In this document: positions 21,293 through 33,817 of the stretch, piece after piece
How positions within the stretch are numbered: position 1 is the first letter of the stretch
Layout: each line of letters opens with the position of its first letter
Assembly: GCA_037952775.1 (NCBI GenBank)
Contig: JBANAY010000003.1
Location: 29,264,001-29,328,000 of the forward strand
DNA from: Clonostachys chloroleuca
Taxonomy: Eukaryota; Ascomycota; Sordariomycetes; Hypocreales; Bionectriaceae
Direction: 5' to 3'
Length of the DNA: 64,000 bases
The notes under the pieces: model-generated
Told to the model about the DNA's origin: nothing
What the model saw: the letters and a program-made list of their open reading frames with translations, nothing else
Databases searched by the model: none
Position numbers and translations under genes: made by a program

Positions 21293-22840
21293 CTATTGGG
21301 TATGTAATGTAATGCTATTGCTATCGCCTCTAGCTCGGCTGTATGGGTTCTGGTTGTCTTGCGATCTGATGGTAACTGAGTACCTGGCTACTATCTTGTC
21401 TGGCTGGTTCGGCGACCTGTGTGCTATGACGCTACATATGCCTATAAGTCCTTCTCTATCGGAAGCACTGGTCGTAACGATAATGTCGTTGGCGCTCTTG
21501 GCTGCTGTTATCGCTTCGTTATGATCAGCCTTATATACCGTCGATATACGGCTGTGCCGAGGTGGTACTGTATAAGCCTGGATGGTTTCTATCCGCTTGA
21601 TACCGCTCCCTTCGTGCGTAAGTACCAGTCGCTTCAACAGTAACATATATCTTTGACTTACTGATACCCGGAGTATTACGAGGGGATACATCTTTAGCAG
21701 AGTCAGAATATTGATATACAATCTCGAGCCTGCCTGAGTATATGGCTCGCCTACCGTCTGAATACTAGCTTCTGCTTCTGCTACTGCTATTGCGACTGTT
21801 CGAAAGGTGTCCGTGATGGCTCGTACTCCTATCTTCTAGGCCCTGTTAAGCCAAGTCAGTTCTCTCCCACCTCGTGCGTACAACCACACGACAGAGGCGT
21901 AGTCCATGGCCGGCGCTACGGTTGCCACGAAGAGCTGTCTAGCCGTGCGCGGAGATAGTATCTTTAGTCTCCTCAGACGCATGGCTGCCGACAGACCCTT
22001 GGTGGCGGCCTCGGCTATGTGCTACTTGAACCTGAGCTTCATGTCTATAACTACTGCCAGGACCTTGGCCTCCTGCTTTGGTTTAACTTCTTCCCCTTTG
22101 ATCGTAAACGGTGTGTGGCTGGTTGGCTCGGCGATGCGTATAAAGTGCATGATGGTTGTCTTGTCGCACTCAAACGTCGCTCCGCTACGCTACTCCCACG
22201 CCAGCGCACGGTTAATGATGGTCTGTGTGCTGTCTCTGTTCGCTTTTGCCGTGGGGTCTGTGACTCAGGCTGAGTAGTTGTTGACGAATGTGGTCGAGCC
22301 TCCTTTCGAGTCTATCCAACTCTGCACTAGGTCTGTATTGAAGAAGGGAAAGAGAACTGGTGACAGCGGCGAGCCTTGCGGGAGGCCCGCCTGCGGCAGC
22401 TTTTGTAACATAGAGGTGTATCTGTTTACCGTGATGGTGGCCCTGCGGTCCGAGCAGAACGTATCTATCCACTTGATTAGTTTCTTGGATATACCTCGTG
22501 CTTGCAGCCTCTGCATCAGTACGCCCTTGAACACGCCGTTGTAGGCTCCCTTGATGTTCAAGCTGACTAAGCTGACTACTTTGCGGTTCTGCTATGCTTT
22601 GTAGACCTGTCCCTGGGAAGGTAGTAGTGCCTGCTCTGCTGACCGCCGTTTTCTTGCACCAAAGTGGTTGGTGAGCAGTAGTCTATACGTTTCAACGACG
22701 TACAAGATGCGGTCTACTACTAATACCTCGAGAATCATGCCTAGCGTCGACAGCAGTGAGATCGGTCTCCACGATTTTGCCTTCTTGTAGTCATCTTTAC
22801 CAAAATTTCTGGGAACCACAGCCACATGCAAGTCTCATTG
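21293..22840 (-). mobile_element. Decayed Tad-like LINE (reverse transcriptase and RNase H remnants)
   Basis: Read on the minus strand, 22831-22592 encodes the start of a reverse transcriptase palm (K-S-W-R-P-I-S-L-L-S). After one stop the same frame goes on at 22561-22265 with I-K-G-A-Y-N-G-V, L-P-Q-G-S-P-L-S-P-V-L-F and a Y-x-D-D box reduced to F-V-N-N. Further down, 21721-21293 resembles the RNase H domain (A-S-D-R-E-G-L-I-G-I). The changes (Trp to stop at two places, Asp to Asn twice) are what G-to-A transitions produce, so the copy looks RIP-mutated and dead. Boundaries are approximate and no tail or target-site duplication was identified. It lies inside the biosynthetic cluster, between the P450 and the PKS. 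Confidence 0.8.
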
Positions 22841-23099
22841 GTGGGTGGGCGGTGGCAGGTCAACTGACGGAAAAACACCTCATACCGCAGCCAAAATCAG
22901 AGTTACTAGAGTAGGACAAGTATTCATGAAGACGGCGGTCGCGTCCCGAGCCACAAGGGCAATGTAGGTGGTGTTCGGCTACCCAATTACATTCTCAACT
23001 GGCTTCGGCTTAACTAGCAGAAGCAGTAGCTAGGTAGTAGTCTTATAACTATATGTTTACCTTTATGAGCAGCTGTGAGGATCTATAAACGTCCAACTT

Positions 23100-26000
23100 T
23101 CATGGATGCAGCACCTGAGACAGCTTCTCAGCAGCATACTTCCCAAGCACCTGTATGGTTCCCATACCCAGCATCTCCAGCACGCTGATATCCAAGCCCA
23201 GCGTCTGCTTCCACCAGAGCCTCATCTCGATAGCGACAAGGGAGTCCATTCCAATGTCCGCCAAGCCAACCTCGAGATTCAGCTCGTCGGCGGGAATGAA
23301 CAGTAGGCTCAGCACCTTCAGCCCGATGGCACGAGCGAGGAAGTCGGCTGCTTCAGGGGTGCTCAGAGCATCGGGGTTCTCACGGGCCTGGGACAGGAAC
23401 CCCTTAATACCATCACCCGCGTCGCCGGCGCCGGCGCCTGATCCACCATCAGATTCGTTGCGATAGACAGCGAATCGCGGGTCTCGGCGCCAGGGGACAC
23501 GGCAGTTGGGGCTGGTCAGGGGCAGCAGGCTCCTGATACCCAGGGCAAAGGTATGGGGATCGGCCGAGCCATCCCAAGACAGTGCACGCTTGGACGCAGG
23601 AGCAGTAGCCGCCGTCAGGGCATCCAAAATGTCAGTCTCCCGGAGCGCGTGGTACCCCGTAGCCTTCATCTGGTGGATGAGCTCGGCACTCTCAGAGACA
23701 TACCCAACACCGAAGACGGCACCGAGAGCTATGGTCGACGCCGCGAGACCGAGACCCGCACGGTACTGCACGAAGGAGTCCAAGAAGCTGTTAGCGCTGC
23801 CGTAGTTGGCCTGACCCATGTTGCCAATGATGCCCGAGATGGAGCTGAACATGACGAAGAAGTCGAGTTCAGCGGCGGCCTCGATCGCCTGGTTGTGGAG
23901 GTTCCAAGTTCCCTGGACCTTGGGACCGACAGCTGTATGCCAGTCGTCCCAGGTCATGTTGGCCCAGGCCTGGTCACGGAGAAGCATTGTCATGTTGATG
24001 ATACCCTTGAGAGGAGCGTTGTCACCGGCCGCCTCGATGGCCTGCGCAACGACACTTTGCTCCGTCACACTCCCGGCAACGAGCTTGACGGATGCTCCCA
24101 TGGTCTCCAACTCACGGGCGAATGTGAGGTCCTCAGGCTTCCCGGCACTGCGGGAGAGGAATACAAGGTTGCGGGCGCCGTGCTCTATGAGCCAGATGGC
24201 TACCGCCCGTCCAATTCCACCTAGTCCTCCTACGAGAAGGTAGGATGCAGCACGTTCAAAGACGGGAGTCCTCCTCCGGTCCGAGATAGCAGTATCTTCG
24301 TAGATAGTGCTGTCAACATCCCGCAGCTCGATGACAACCTTTTCAATTTGCTGCTCGTTCTTCTGCACGAGCTCGAAAGCATCTTGGACCTGAGTGGCGG
24401 GATAAACTGCAACGGGTTGAATCGGGAGGATTGCCCGTTCCTCGAACAATTCCAGGACGGAGCGGAGAAGCCTGTTTATGTCAGCCGTTCCTCAGTGAAA
24501 AGACAGAAATTAACAATACAACTCACCTTTGAATGATGACAGGCTTCGTAGACTGCAAACGATTCCAATCAACGTGGTGGAAACTTCGGTTCGGCCGCGC
24601 AGCATCCCCAATGTCGTTTCCAATGCTGATATGTCTGCCGAATTCTGCAACGGTATCCCAGCTTGCCTGGACCAGTTCCCCCGAGAGGGAGCTCAGCACC
24701 ACATCGACCCCCTCTCCGCTCGTCTCGCGTAGTATGCCCGCTCGGAAGGAGACATCCTTGGAGGGGAAGATCCTGTTCTGAGGAATATTCCAGGAGCTAT
24801 GTAGATGCTTAATCTCCTCTTCGGAGCCAGCTGTAGCATAGATCTCTGCACCGGCGTGCCGTGCCACCTGAAGGGCCGCGAGACCAACTGCGCCGGCTGC
24901 ATCATGAATCAGGATAGACTATATAGCTCCCGTAAGCTGAATTCACACGAATAAAACCTTGGGAAGTGTTGTTTCCTTACCTGGCCACGCTCCAACTGGC
25001 CGACTTGCTTTAGAGAGTAGATGGCAAGGCCATACGCCGAGGCGAGCGTAGCAGCATCATTGAAGCTGAGGTTATTCGGGATCCGGATCACTCGTTGAGC
25101 CGATTCCGTAACCGTAGTTGCAAGAGTCCCATGACCCAGGAGAATCACCCTGTCGCCGGCCTGCAGATGCTGAACTTGGGGTCCGACGTGCCGAACAATT
25201 CCTGCAGCTTCATGGCCAAGGAGCGGACTGCTCGTGTCGATGCTACCGGTAGCAATGCGCACATCCTAATCCAGACTGTCAGTACGATTTAATTTAGTAA
25301 GGGGCAAAGGTAAATTCTTACTCTTGAGTCCAGCGCAGAAGCGTAAACGTCCACCTGCACTTCGTCTCCCAAGGGCTTCTTGGTCTCCCGGCGAGACCAC
25401 TGCAGCTCTGCCTGGCGGCCGGAGCGGCTCGCAGACAGGGCAACAGCATCACCCGCATCTGATGTGAGTAGCAGGTCAGTCAGAACGAAGGGGAAGAGTC
25501 GTCCAACCTTGACAACACCTTCGTGAAGAGCATACTCCATCTCAGGGGTGAGGACCTCGTCCTCAGCATCTCTGCTCTGGAAATGTGCAAAGATGTCGAG
25601 CAGCTTGGAGGTATCCTTGGTTGAGTCTGCATTGCCATCTCCGGAGTAGACTACGCCAAAATGCATGCCCGTCTCGCTGCGGACGACGCGGGCCAGTCCG
25701 AGGATCTGAGCATACCGCGGATCCTTGGCTTGGATGGGTGAGGCTGGAGTAACCCAGAGTAGGCCAGACCTGTCGAGTCGATCCATGAAAGCCTTGAGTT
25801 TGTCAAAGTTGTCCTTGGTGATATCCGTGAGGAAGGGCCCTTCTACATCGAGCAGTGAGATGATATCAACGCCAGGTTCAGGAACATCGTCGAGCGTGGA
25901 GCGTGTGATGCTATATCCCCTCTCTTGCAGCCCCTGGATAACTGAACCGAGGTCGGACGAAGCATCTCTGGCTAGAAGCGTGATTTTCTTGAGCACGGGA

Positions 26001-29000
26001 GTCTTCTTGACAGGCTTAGCAATGAATACGGCGTTCAGCTGTCCATCTTCTACCACCGGGTCTGGAAAGTCGAATCCGGCCGCTAGAAGCTCGTTCTGCC
26101 ACCTCTCTGTGCTCGCGTAGGGCTCCTGCACGCGACTGTCATCCACGCCCTGCCACCATTCAGACTGCAATCCGCGTACGAAGTTGATCCACTTGCCGCC
26201 GGAGTTAGGGTTGAGCTCTTGCAGGAGCAGGCGGCCGTCGGGATGAAGCAGTTTTCGGACGTTCGTCAAGCTCTCCTGTATATTCTTTGTCTCGTGGACC
26301 ACGTTGACAGCAATGATGAGATCATAGCCATCATCTTCAAAGCCCTGCTCCGCAGGATCCTTGCCGATGTGGAGAGTGGCATAATCGACATTCGAGTAAG
26401 CTTCGAGCTTCTCTTTGGCCGAAGCGAAGAGGCTCGTCGAGGAGTCGGAGAAGGTGTATTTGGAGTATTGAGAGCCGAGATGCTTGAGGAATTCCTGGGC
26501 GCTGGAGCCGTCCCCAGCGCCGAGTTGCAACACGCGTAGGTTAGGCTTGGTGTGTGCCAGATGTCCTAGGAAGTTTGATATGTCGTACTGGTCCACGTAG
26601 GTCCGCAGCTGTGTCAAGATGTCATCTTCCTGCAGCACATCTGAGACCTCAATTTGTCCATCGAAGATGTCCACAAGAGCCGTAGAGATTTTCGTCAGGG
26701 CTTGAGCGGCATAGATGGCCGGGGTGTCCCGGAGGCTTCCCACCAAAGCTTGGATCTTTTCACCGAGGTCTTGCTCGTTAGCGCCGGAAGAGCCTTGTTG
26801 CTGTTCAACCTGCGACTGAAGCCATGCTTTGTACAGCTTCAGATGCGGCACACTGGTCTCCTTGCCGGCAACCCGGCTGTGTGCGTAGAGCAAAGAAGCA
26901 TGGTATATTTCATCCAGGGTCTTGGAGTGCGCTGCATAATCGAACGAAGGCTTCAGAACATCCTTGGCAGGGAGGAAATCTACATGCGGCTTCCAGACAT
27001 GGCGAGCCGCGGCATGGGTGTCAGCCGGTGCAGGCTCGTTGAGAAGAGCCAGCTTTGCACCAGACATGCGCATGACCACTTGGCCGTCCGCGACAGCTTC
27101 TGCGGTCCCTAGCACGGAGCCCTTGCCGACAAACGCGGCAGAGGCATTGACAATGACATTGGAAGAAGTGCGGCGGATGGTCAGTTCCTCGATGTTCGTG
27201 GCAAGCACCTGCTTCGACTTGCGCACGAGACCGAGCGAGGCACCGCAGGAGAGGAGCTGAAGGGAAGCATCGACAATGGTTGGGTGCAGGTGGTAGTTGG
27301 ACACGTCAGCTTGCTTGTTGTTCTGAATCAGCGCAGAAGCGAGACCTGGCTTTGTCGTCGAGGTCCGGATCTGCTCCAGTCCCTGGAAGTGAGGGCCGTA
27401 GTCGACGCCAGCCTCGCGGATGGCGGTGTACCATTTCTCCGATGACAGCGGCCGTGGTAACTCGGCCTCATCAACCGTGGACACGCCGAGGTCTTCGACA
27501 AGGGCTGATACCTCGCCAGTGGCATGTTTGGTCCACGCGTGGCCGTTGTGGGAGGTGATGCTAAACTCCCACCACTGACTGTCCGTGGCGCTGTCCAGAC
27601 GCTTCCTCCGCAGAGTCGTGATGATCTCGGTGGGTTTTTCGTCCGACACTACCATGGCTGTGCGCACAAGGAACTTGCGGATCTGAAATCCGGTGTCGAT
27701 GCCGCTCGTCTGTCGGATGGCCTCGCCGGCGATGGCAATGTAGCAGGCAAAGGGGAACACCACGTCATCCTGGACCTTGTGGTCGCGGACCCATTCAGCA
27801 TTGCCGAGAAGGAAGTTGTTGCGCCAGACGGGCTCCAGATCGCTGCTTTCTACCGTCTTGAGTCCGAGAAGATCGTGATGTGGGTACTTGGGGAACCGCC
27901 ACTCCTTGGTCACCCGCGTTTCATTCCAGTGACTAACCGAGTGGTTCCAATGGTAGCGTGGCAGGTCTCGGAGAGTGGAATGATCCTCATCTGGGTAGAG
28001 AGAGGCAAATTTTACCGGATAATTGAGAGCCCACAGCTTCCCAACAGCAGAGAGCAGTGTCTCTGTGCAGCTTTGGCCACGCACCATGGCGGCAACATAC
28101 GGGGCAGATGCCGTGCTCGATGACTCTGCGACGATCTGCCGAAGAGGCCCGGCAAGCGCTGAGTGAGGTCCAATCTCGAGGAACGCCGTGTTCTTGCCAA
28201 GGACTGGATGTTGTAGGATGTGTGAGACGGCACTTCGGAACCGCACTGGGGACTCGAGGTTCTGCTGCCAGTACCTGACACCGAGCTGCTCGTAGGCAGG
28301 GAGGAGCTTGCCATGCACACTGGAGAAGAAGGCCTTCGAGGGGGATTTGCCGAGGACCTTGTCACCGACCAGATCGACGTATTGCTCACCAATCTCCACC
28401 ATGTGATGGGAGTGATAGGCTTTGTCAACTTGCAGGAGCCTTGCAAGTGTGTCTGGCTTCTTGTCTTTGATATTCTCTACGACCGTCTCCACCGCCTCTG
28501 CGTCTCCAGACAATGTGACACTGCGAGGGGAGTTGTCACAGGCTATAGTCACTCCGGGGACAAGGAACTCGGTAGCCTCGTGCCAGCCAAGGCCGATGGC
28601 AGCCATGCGTCCCTTTCTCGTCTGCTTGGCAGCGCTGATGCCTCGGTAGTAGGCAACAGTAATGGCCTCTTGGGCCGTCAGAGCGCCGGAAGCATAAGCT
28701 CCTGCAATTTCTCCACTGGAATGCCCGACTACAGCTTCAGCCTGGATTCCAACGGCCTCAAGGGCGTCCACAAGCGCAACTTGGATAGCTGTGCAGAGTG
28801 GCTGCGACAGCTCGGCTTCTCCAAGACGGCTGGTCTTGGTTGGCTTGCGCAGTTCAGCCTCGATCGTCCAGTCGGGGCTGGCATCTCCCAGTCCCTTCAA
28901 GGTCTCATCCAACAACTTGATAGTTGCCTTAAAGACGGGATTATTGCGGAGGAGGTCGCGACCCATCTGTGGCCACTGCGCACCCTGTCCTGTGAAGACG

Positions 29001-30746
29001 AAGACGAGCGTTGGCCGCTGGGTGTTCTTTGTTCCCGCAGAGACTGTTCCCGGTTGTTCTTTGCTGGAGACGGCGAACGAGCGGTACGGGAGGTGCTCGC
29101 GTCGCTGAGCGAGGGTGTAAGCCAAATCGCCGATGCGCTCCGGGTACTTGTTTAGATACTCGGTGTGAGATTTTACGACTCCTTCCAGCGAGTCAGGAGA
29201 GTTGGCCGAGTACAGGAGAAGTTGCGGTGTCTCGGGACCGTCATCCTCTTCCGTCTCAATGCTGTGGTGTGCTGCAGATTCAAGAATCACATGTGCATTC
29301 GTGCCTCCAATACCGAAGGAGTTGACACTGACTCTCTCGGCCCGATCTCGTGGCCACGGGGTCGGGTCCAGGGGCAGCTGCAGTTTCGCCGACTCCCAAG
29401 GGATGTTTGGGTTGGGCGAGGAGAACTTGATATTTGGCGGGATAGTGCGGTTTTCAAGGGCAAGGACTGCCTTGAGCACTGAGTTAAGACCTGAAGCTCC
29501 CTCAGCGTGGCCCAAGTTGGGTTTAATAGAACCGATGTAGATTCCACGATCGCCAAAGACTCTGCCAACGGCCTTGGTCTCTACGGGGTCACCGACGGGT
29601 GTGCCCGTGCCATGGCACTCAATGAAGGCCGTCTGGGAGAAGTCCTCAATCCCGGCAAGCTTGTATGTATGTCTCATCAACGCCTCCTGGGCGTAGGTGC
29701 TCGGGTAGGTGAACCCTGGTGTCTTGCCATCGTTGTTCACGGCACTGCCGCTGATGACAGCTCGGATGGGGTTGCCGTCCTGGATCGCGTGCCGTAGCGA
29801 CTTGACGTATACAGCGTTGATAGCCTCACCTCTAGCATATCCGTTGCCGTCTGCCGAAAACGCCTTGCACGATCCGTCCGGTGAGAGGACGCCCATCTCC
29901 ACCAGTTTCGTAGTTGCGGAGGGCGCCAAGATGAGGTTTGTGCCACCGACAATGGCTGACCTGCACTGACCCTGCGAGATGGCCAGGCAAGCTTCGTTGA
30001 GAGCTACCAGGGAGGCAGAGCATGCTGTTCTAATCGTCATACTGTTTACTGTTGTCAGCGTCTAAATTTTCCATAGATCTTAAGGCTTTTCTTTCATACC
30101 TTGGTCCTTGCAAGTCCATCTCATACGACACGCGATTGGAGAGGTTGAAATCGACATAACCAGTCAGACTGTAAGGAGAGTACTGCTGGGGATCTCTCTC
30201 CAGCATATCCAACCAGTCCTCACCGAAGTTCCCCATGAAGACACCAATTTTCTTCCCTCTCCAGTCCGTCTCACCAGCGTCTTCCAGAACCTCCCTGGAG
30301 ACCTCGAGCATCTGCCGCTGTTGAGGGTCACAACGCTCCAGCTCCTTTGGCGACATGGTGAAGAAGGACGCGTCTAGTGTGGTGAGGTCATTATCTAGGA
30401 AGTACCCATATGGACAATTCGTGGTCCCAGGCTTGCCATTGTCTGAGAGATATGCGTCTATGCTGAACCTCGACTCGGGCACGCGGCTCTTTGCGTCGCC
30501 CTTAGCTAGGAGGAAGTCCCAGAGCTCCGCCGGGGAGTTGATTCCACCAGGGAGACGGCAGGCCATGCCGCAGATGGCTATGGGCTCATATGTCTTTTCA
30601 GCCGCCGACACTGAGCCTGCAGCGACGGGCTCGGAAGACTCGCCATTAGTGCCGTTATCAAAGGAAGCATCGCTGTCTAAGGAAGGTGGCTGAGGGGGGA
30701 ATGTGAAAGGACGGCCATCATCAGAAGAAGCAGCGTGAGGAGCCAT
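23100..30746 (-). CDS. Highly reducing iterative type I polyketide synthase, no release domain
   Basis: Five exons: 30746-30100, 30041-25322, 25265-24981, 24918-24527 and 24471-23100. Phases agree, giving 2471 residues. Start ATG 30746 (M-A-P-H) was preferred over 30785. Domain order: KS (active Cys in R-T-A-C-S-A-S), AT (G-Q-G-A-Q-W and G-H-S-S-G-E), DH (R-D-H-K-V and D-A-S-L-Q), C-methyltransferase (L-Q-L-G-A-G-D-G), ER (Rossmann loop A-A-G-A-V-G-L-A), KR (G-G-L-G-G-I-G) and ACP (G-M-D-S-L). All reducing domains look intact, so a long reduced, possibly methyl-branched chain is expected. No thioesterase, reductase or condensation domain follows the ACP, so release must happen in trans. The divergent alpha-oxoamine synthase 980 nt upstream is the obvious candidate, as in fumonisin and sphingofungin assembly. 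Confidence 0.95.
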
Positions 30747-31193
30747 CGTTATCAAGAAGACACAGCTCGTTGAGGGACGGTTCAAAGCAGGAAAGATGTT
30801 GGATGTTTGATTTTCATGAGAAAACGGGAAATGGCCGAGATACTTATGTACAAGTCAACTATTCGCAGGTTCCCATGAGCCAGTCAAAGAGACCGACTTC
30901 GCTTGTCAACTCACAGGCGTTTCCCTCCATCAGAAGACCGTACATAGTTGTGGGGCGTGAGAGCAATAGACTCTGTGATCGCATCCTTCGGTGTTTCTAG
31001 AGTAGACCCTGTGAGGCTCGTTGCTATAGCATGAGAAGCCCATCCGCCAAACCCTACCAAATGTGGGTGTATTGCGAGATCGCAGAGATTATTGCGAATC
31101 ATACACGGCATTGAATCAAACGACCTAAAAGGGCCTAAAAGGACCTCGGGGAATACCCCTCCTTCCGTATGAGTTGAACGCTGATCTCAGAGA

Positions 31194-31210
31194 CGGAACC
31201 CGTCATGCAT
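31194..31210 (+). promoter_or_regulatory. CGG-N3-CCG box, copy 1
   Basis: Sequence CGGAACCCGTCATGCAT. The first of three copies in the divergent promoter; it shares the full 9-nt core and the trailing TGCAT with the others. Confidence 0.65.
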
Positions 31211-31319
31211 TGTCAGCATGCTCCCTCGTCTCACCTGCACCCCCTGACAGTTCGTGTTCTCCCAGGTGCGTCAGGGGTCTAGCCACTAGTACGAGGACTG
31301 ATGCCTAGAATCTAGCAAG

Positions 31320-31336
31320 CGGAACCCGTCTTGCAT
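31320..31336 (+). promoter_or_regulatory. CGG-N3-CCG box, copy 2
   Basis: Sequence CGGAACCCGTCTTGCAT, 126 nt from copy 1 in the same orientation, one mismatch to copy 1. Confidence 0.65.
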
Positions 31337-31459
31337 GATCAGGGTCTTCCTCTACCGAAGAGGGGGATAACGTGATGCACAAAAGCACACAAGTTTTGGC
31401 TGAAAGCAGCTCTTTCTATCTCACGGTTTGGCCCCTCTCTAGTTTCATCTACGCTTATA

Positions 31460-31476
31460 CGGAACCCGCCATGCAT
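31460..31476 (+). promoter_or_regulatory. CGG-N3-CCG box, copy 3
   Basis: Sequence CGGAACCCGCCATGCAT, 140 nt from copy 2 in the same orientation, one mismatch to copy 1. It is the copy nearest the oxoamine synthase start, about 250 nt upstream. Confidence 0.65.
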
Positions 31477-31725
31477 CCAGAAAGGACGCCGATGAGCACA
31501 AGCTAAGCGCCGGTAGAGGGTTGCGTTGACACGATAGCCAAGTCGCCGCAGGAAGGATCAATAGATAGTCAAGTCAATGATAGAAACGTAGAGATATAAC
31601 ACGGTGCAGGGTCACGGCAGGTGTGATATGAGCAAGATCAACAAGTTGCTTGCTTCAACCAAACCAAGTCTTCTTCCCTTACCTCCAACTGCCATCTACA
31701 ATTTTTAATCTGTGGGATAGTCACT

Positions 31726-33271
31726 ATGGCTTCAGCAGCTACTCTCGCGTCCTGGTACCCCGACGGGACAGCCAAGGCCAAGCAACTGACAAATGCCAAC
31801 GTCTTCGAGCGCAACCTCGAGGCAGCCCTCGACCTCCGTCGCGCCGAAGGCGGCTTCTTCAAGATCCAGAAGGGCCTCCCCGCGCCGGACAGCGTCGACT
31901 TTAGCACGCTGGACGTGCTGTCCCTCACGTCGAGCGGCACCATGCGCCGCGCGTACCTGGAGGAGCTGGCGCGCCACCCAGAATTCAAGCTCAACGACGG
32001 CAGCTCGCGGCTGATGAGCGACAGCGAGTACACGGACGCGGCGGAGCGCGAGATCGCCGAGTTCCACGGGGCCGAGACGGCCCTAATGCTCAAGTCCGGG
32101 TGGGACGCCAACGGCGCCATCATGACGGCCATCCCGCGGCCTGGAGATGCCATCGTGTATGATGAGCTGATTCACGCCAGTGTGCACGAGGGGATGAACC
32201 TGAGTCTTGCTGCCACCAAGGTCGCCTTCAAGCACAACGACGTCGACAGCTTCCGCGAGGTGCTGCTCAACATCCGCGAGACACAGCAGCTTATCCGCGA
32301 GGGCAAGCGCTGCGTCCTCGTCAGTGTCGAGTCAGTCTACAGCATGGATGGCGACGTCGTGCCTCTCAAGGAGATGGTGGTGGTCGGAAAGGAGATCTTC
32401 CCCGAGGGGGTGGTACAGTTCATCATTGACGAGGCACACTCGACAGGTGTCATCGGTGAGGGCGGTAAGGGCCTCGTCAATGAACTGGGACTCGAGAAGG
32501 AGATCGCCGTGCGAATGCACACTTATGGCAAAGCCCTAGCGACCAGTGGAGGAGGTAAGTGGTCTTCCTCCCTCCCCTGTCGTTGCTTCTCACCTGATCA
32601 GAGCTAACCACATCTACAGCTGCTGTCCTCTGCAGCTCTACAGTACGCCAGATGCTAGTCAACTACGGCCGTGTCATCATCTATTCCAATGCGCCCCAGT
32701 TCTCCATCGTCGCTGCCATCCGAGCGGCCTACGCGTTCATGAAGTCTGGGCAAATCGAACCTGTAAGTCGGCCAAAGAAGACCGTATCTTACTTTCCGGG
32801 CCATGAATGAACTGACAAAATCTCCACTTCACGCAGTTACAAGCCCAACTCCAAAGCCGCATCCGCTACTTCTACAAAGCCATCACCTCCCGCCCCATCT
32901 ACGACGAGGCCAACGACGCCGGCATCTTCTCCATCCCCAACGCCGAGAACTGGGAGGCTGAAACGCTGCTGACGCACATCTCGTACGTCCTCACGCGCCA
33001 GCGGTACACGCTATACCTCTACTTCCACCTCCAGCTGGCCAAGTTCATCGTGCTACCCATCAACTATCCCGTCGTACCCAAGGGCAAGTCGCGCGTGCGC
33101 ATCGTGTTCCACGCCCGTCATACTGACGCCCAGCTCGATGCCCTGGCCGATTCGATCTGCACCTGGGCAGAGGAGATGCTGGCCATCGAGGCGGCTGGGA
33201 AGAAGGCAAACAAGGTGCCTACTGCTGCGCGCCAGGTCTATGCGGCGAGACAGGGTATTGCGGCTGCCTGA
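31726..33271 (+). CDS. PLP-dependent alpha-oxoamine synthase (class II aminotransferase fold)
   Basis: Three exons: 31726-32554, 32620-32762 and 32837-33271. Phases agree, giving 468 residues. The fold is that of 8-amino-7-oxononanoate, 5-aminolevulinate and serine palmitoyltransferase enzymes: D-E-A-H-S-T-G for the PLP-ring Asp/His pair, then H-T-Y-G-K-A with the Schiff-base Lys 269. These enzymes join an acyl thioester to an amino acid with loss of CO2, giving a 2-amino-3-ketone. No transmembrane anchor like that of serine palmitoyltransferase is seen, so it is probably soluble. The start is divergent from the HR-PKS, which lacks a release domain, so I infer that it offloads the chain from the PKS ACP, as SphA and Fum8 do in the sphingofungin and fumonisin pathways. 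Codon use in exon 1 is notably GC-rich. Confidence 0.9.
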
Positions 33272-33817
33272 GTCCTTCGCACGCAAGAGGTGGCATCTCA
33301 TTGAGTTTTTTTTTTTTTCTCATAGCCATTCAGCTAGATTTGCTCTTGGAAATCTTCCATAATACCATGCTTCGTTTGCCTACTTGATATCCGTGCGCGA
33401 AAAGATGAGATTCCGGGTGAAAATACGACAGCCTCTTACTTAGCCTTTCACGCCCCGCGTGGTATGCTGGTCGGCATCAGAGCTACACACGAAAAATTTT
33501 CCTTTTTTTCATCTCGATAACTTGGCACAACCCAAGACGTATGCTTGGTCTTCAGAAGGATGAGGGAGGAATGCATGATTTAGCCGGACTACGATGTACA
33601 CGCCAACAAGATAGGATCTTTCAGAAATACATTGGTGGGAGGGCAACTAGTGATAGTATTAATCTATAATCCGATGCAAACAACCAGGGAGAAGCTCCCA
33701 CTATGTAGATGCCTCTGGATCCTCCTGCCCTCCAATGGACCACTGACCACTCACTTGCTGATTCCTGACAGCACGCAAGAGCAAGCGAGAGAGTCAATTG
33801 TCCACAAATATATACAA
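33272..33817. other. Convergent 3' region between oxoamine synthase and MFS
   Basis: No gene supported. It contains a T12-13 tract near 33307 and AT-rich 3'-UTR-like sequence for the two converging transcripts. Confidence 0.5.

Larger units (their letters stand above)
30747..31725. promoter_or_regulatory. Bidirectional promoter between the PKS and the oxoamine synthase
   Basis: A 979-nt divergent intergenic region. It contains three near-identical 17-nt boxes (listed separately) with core CGGAACCCG, a CGG-N3-CCG inverted repeat typical of Zn2Cys6 regulators. A shared control region would give matched expression of synthase and release enzyme. Confidence 0.75.

Noticed and set aside
27524..29155. 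Long plus-strand frames (up to 280 codons) opposite the PKS.
   Set aside because: They are GC-rich antisense shadows of the PKS AT and DH regions and have no domain content.
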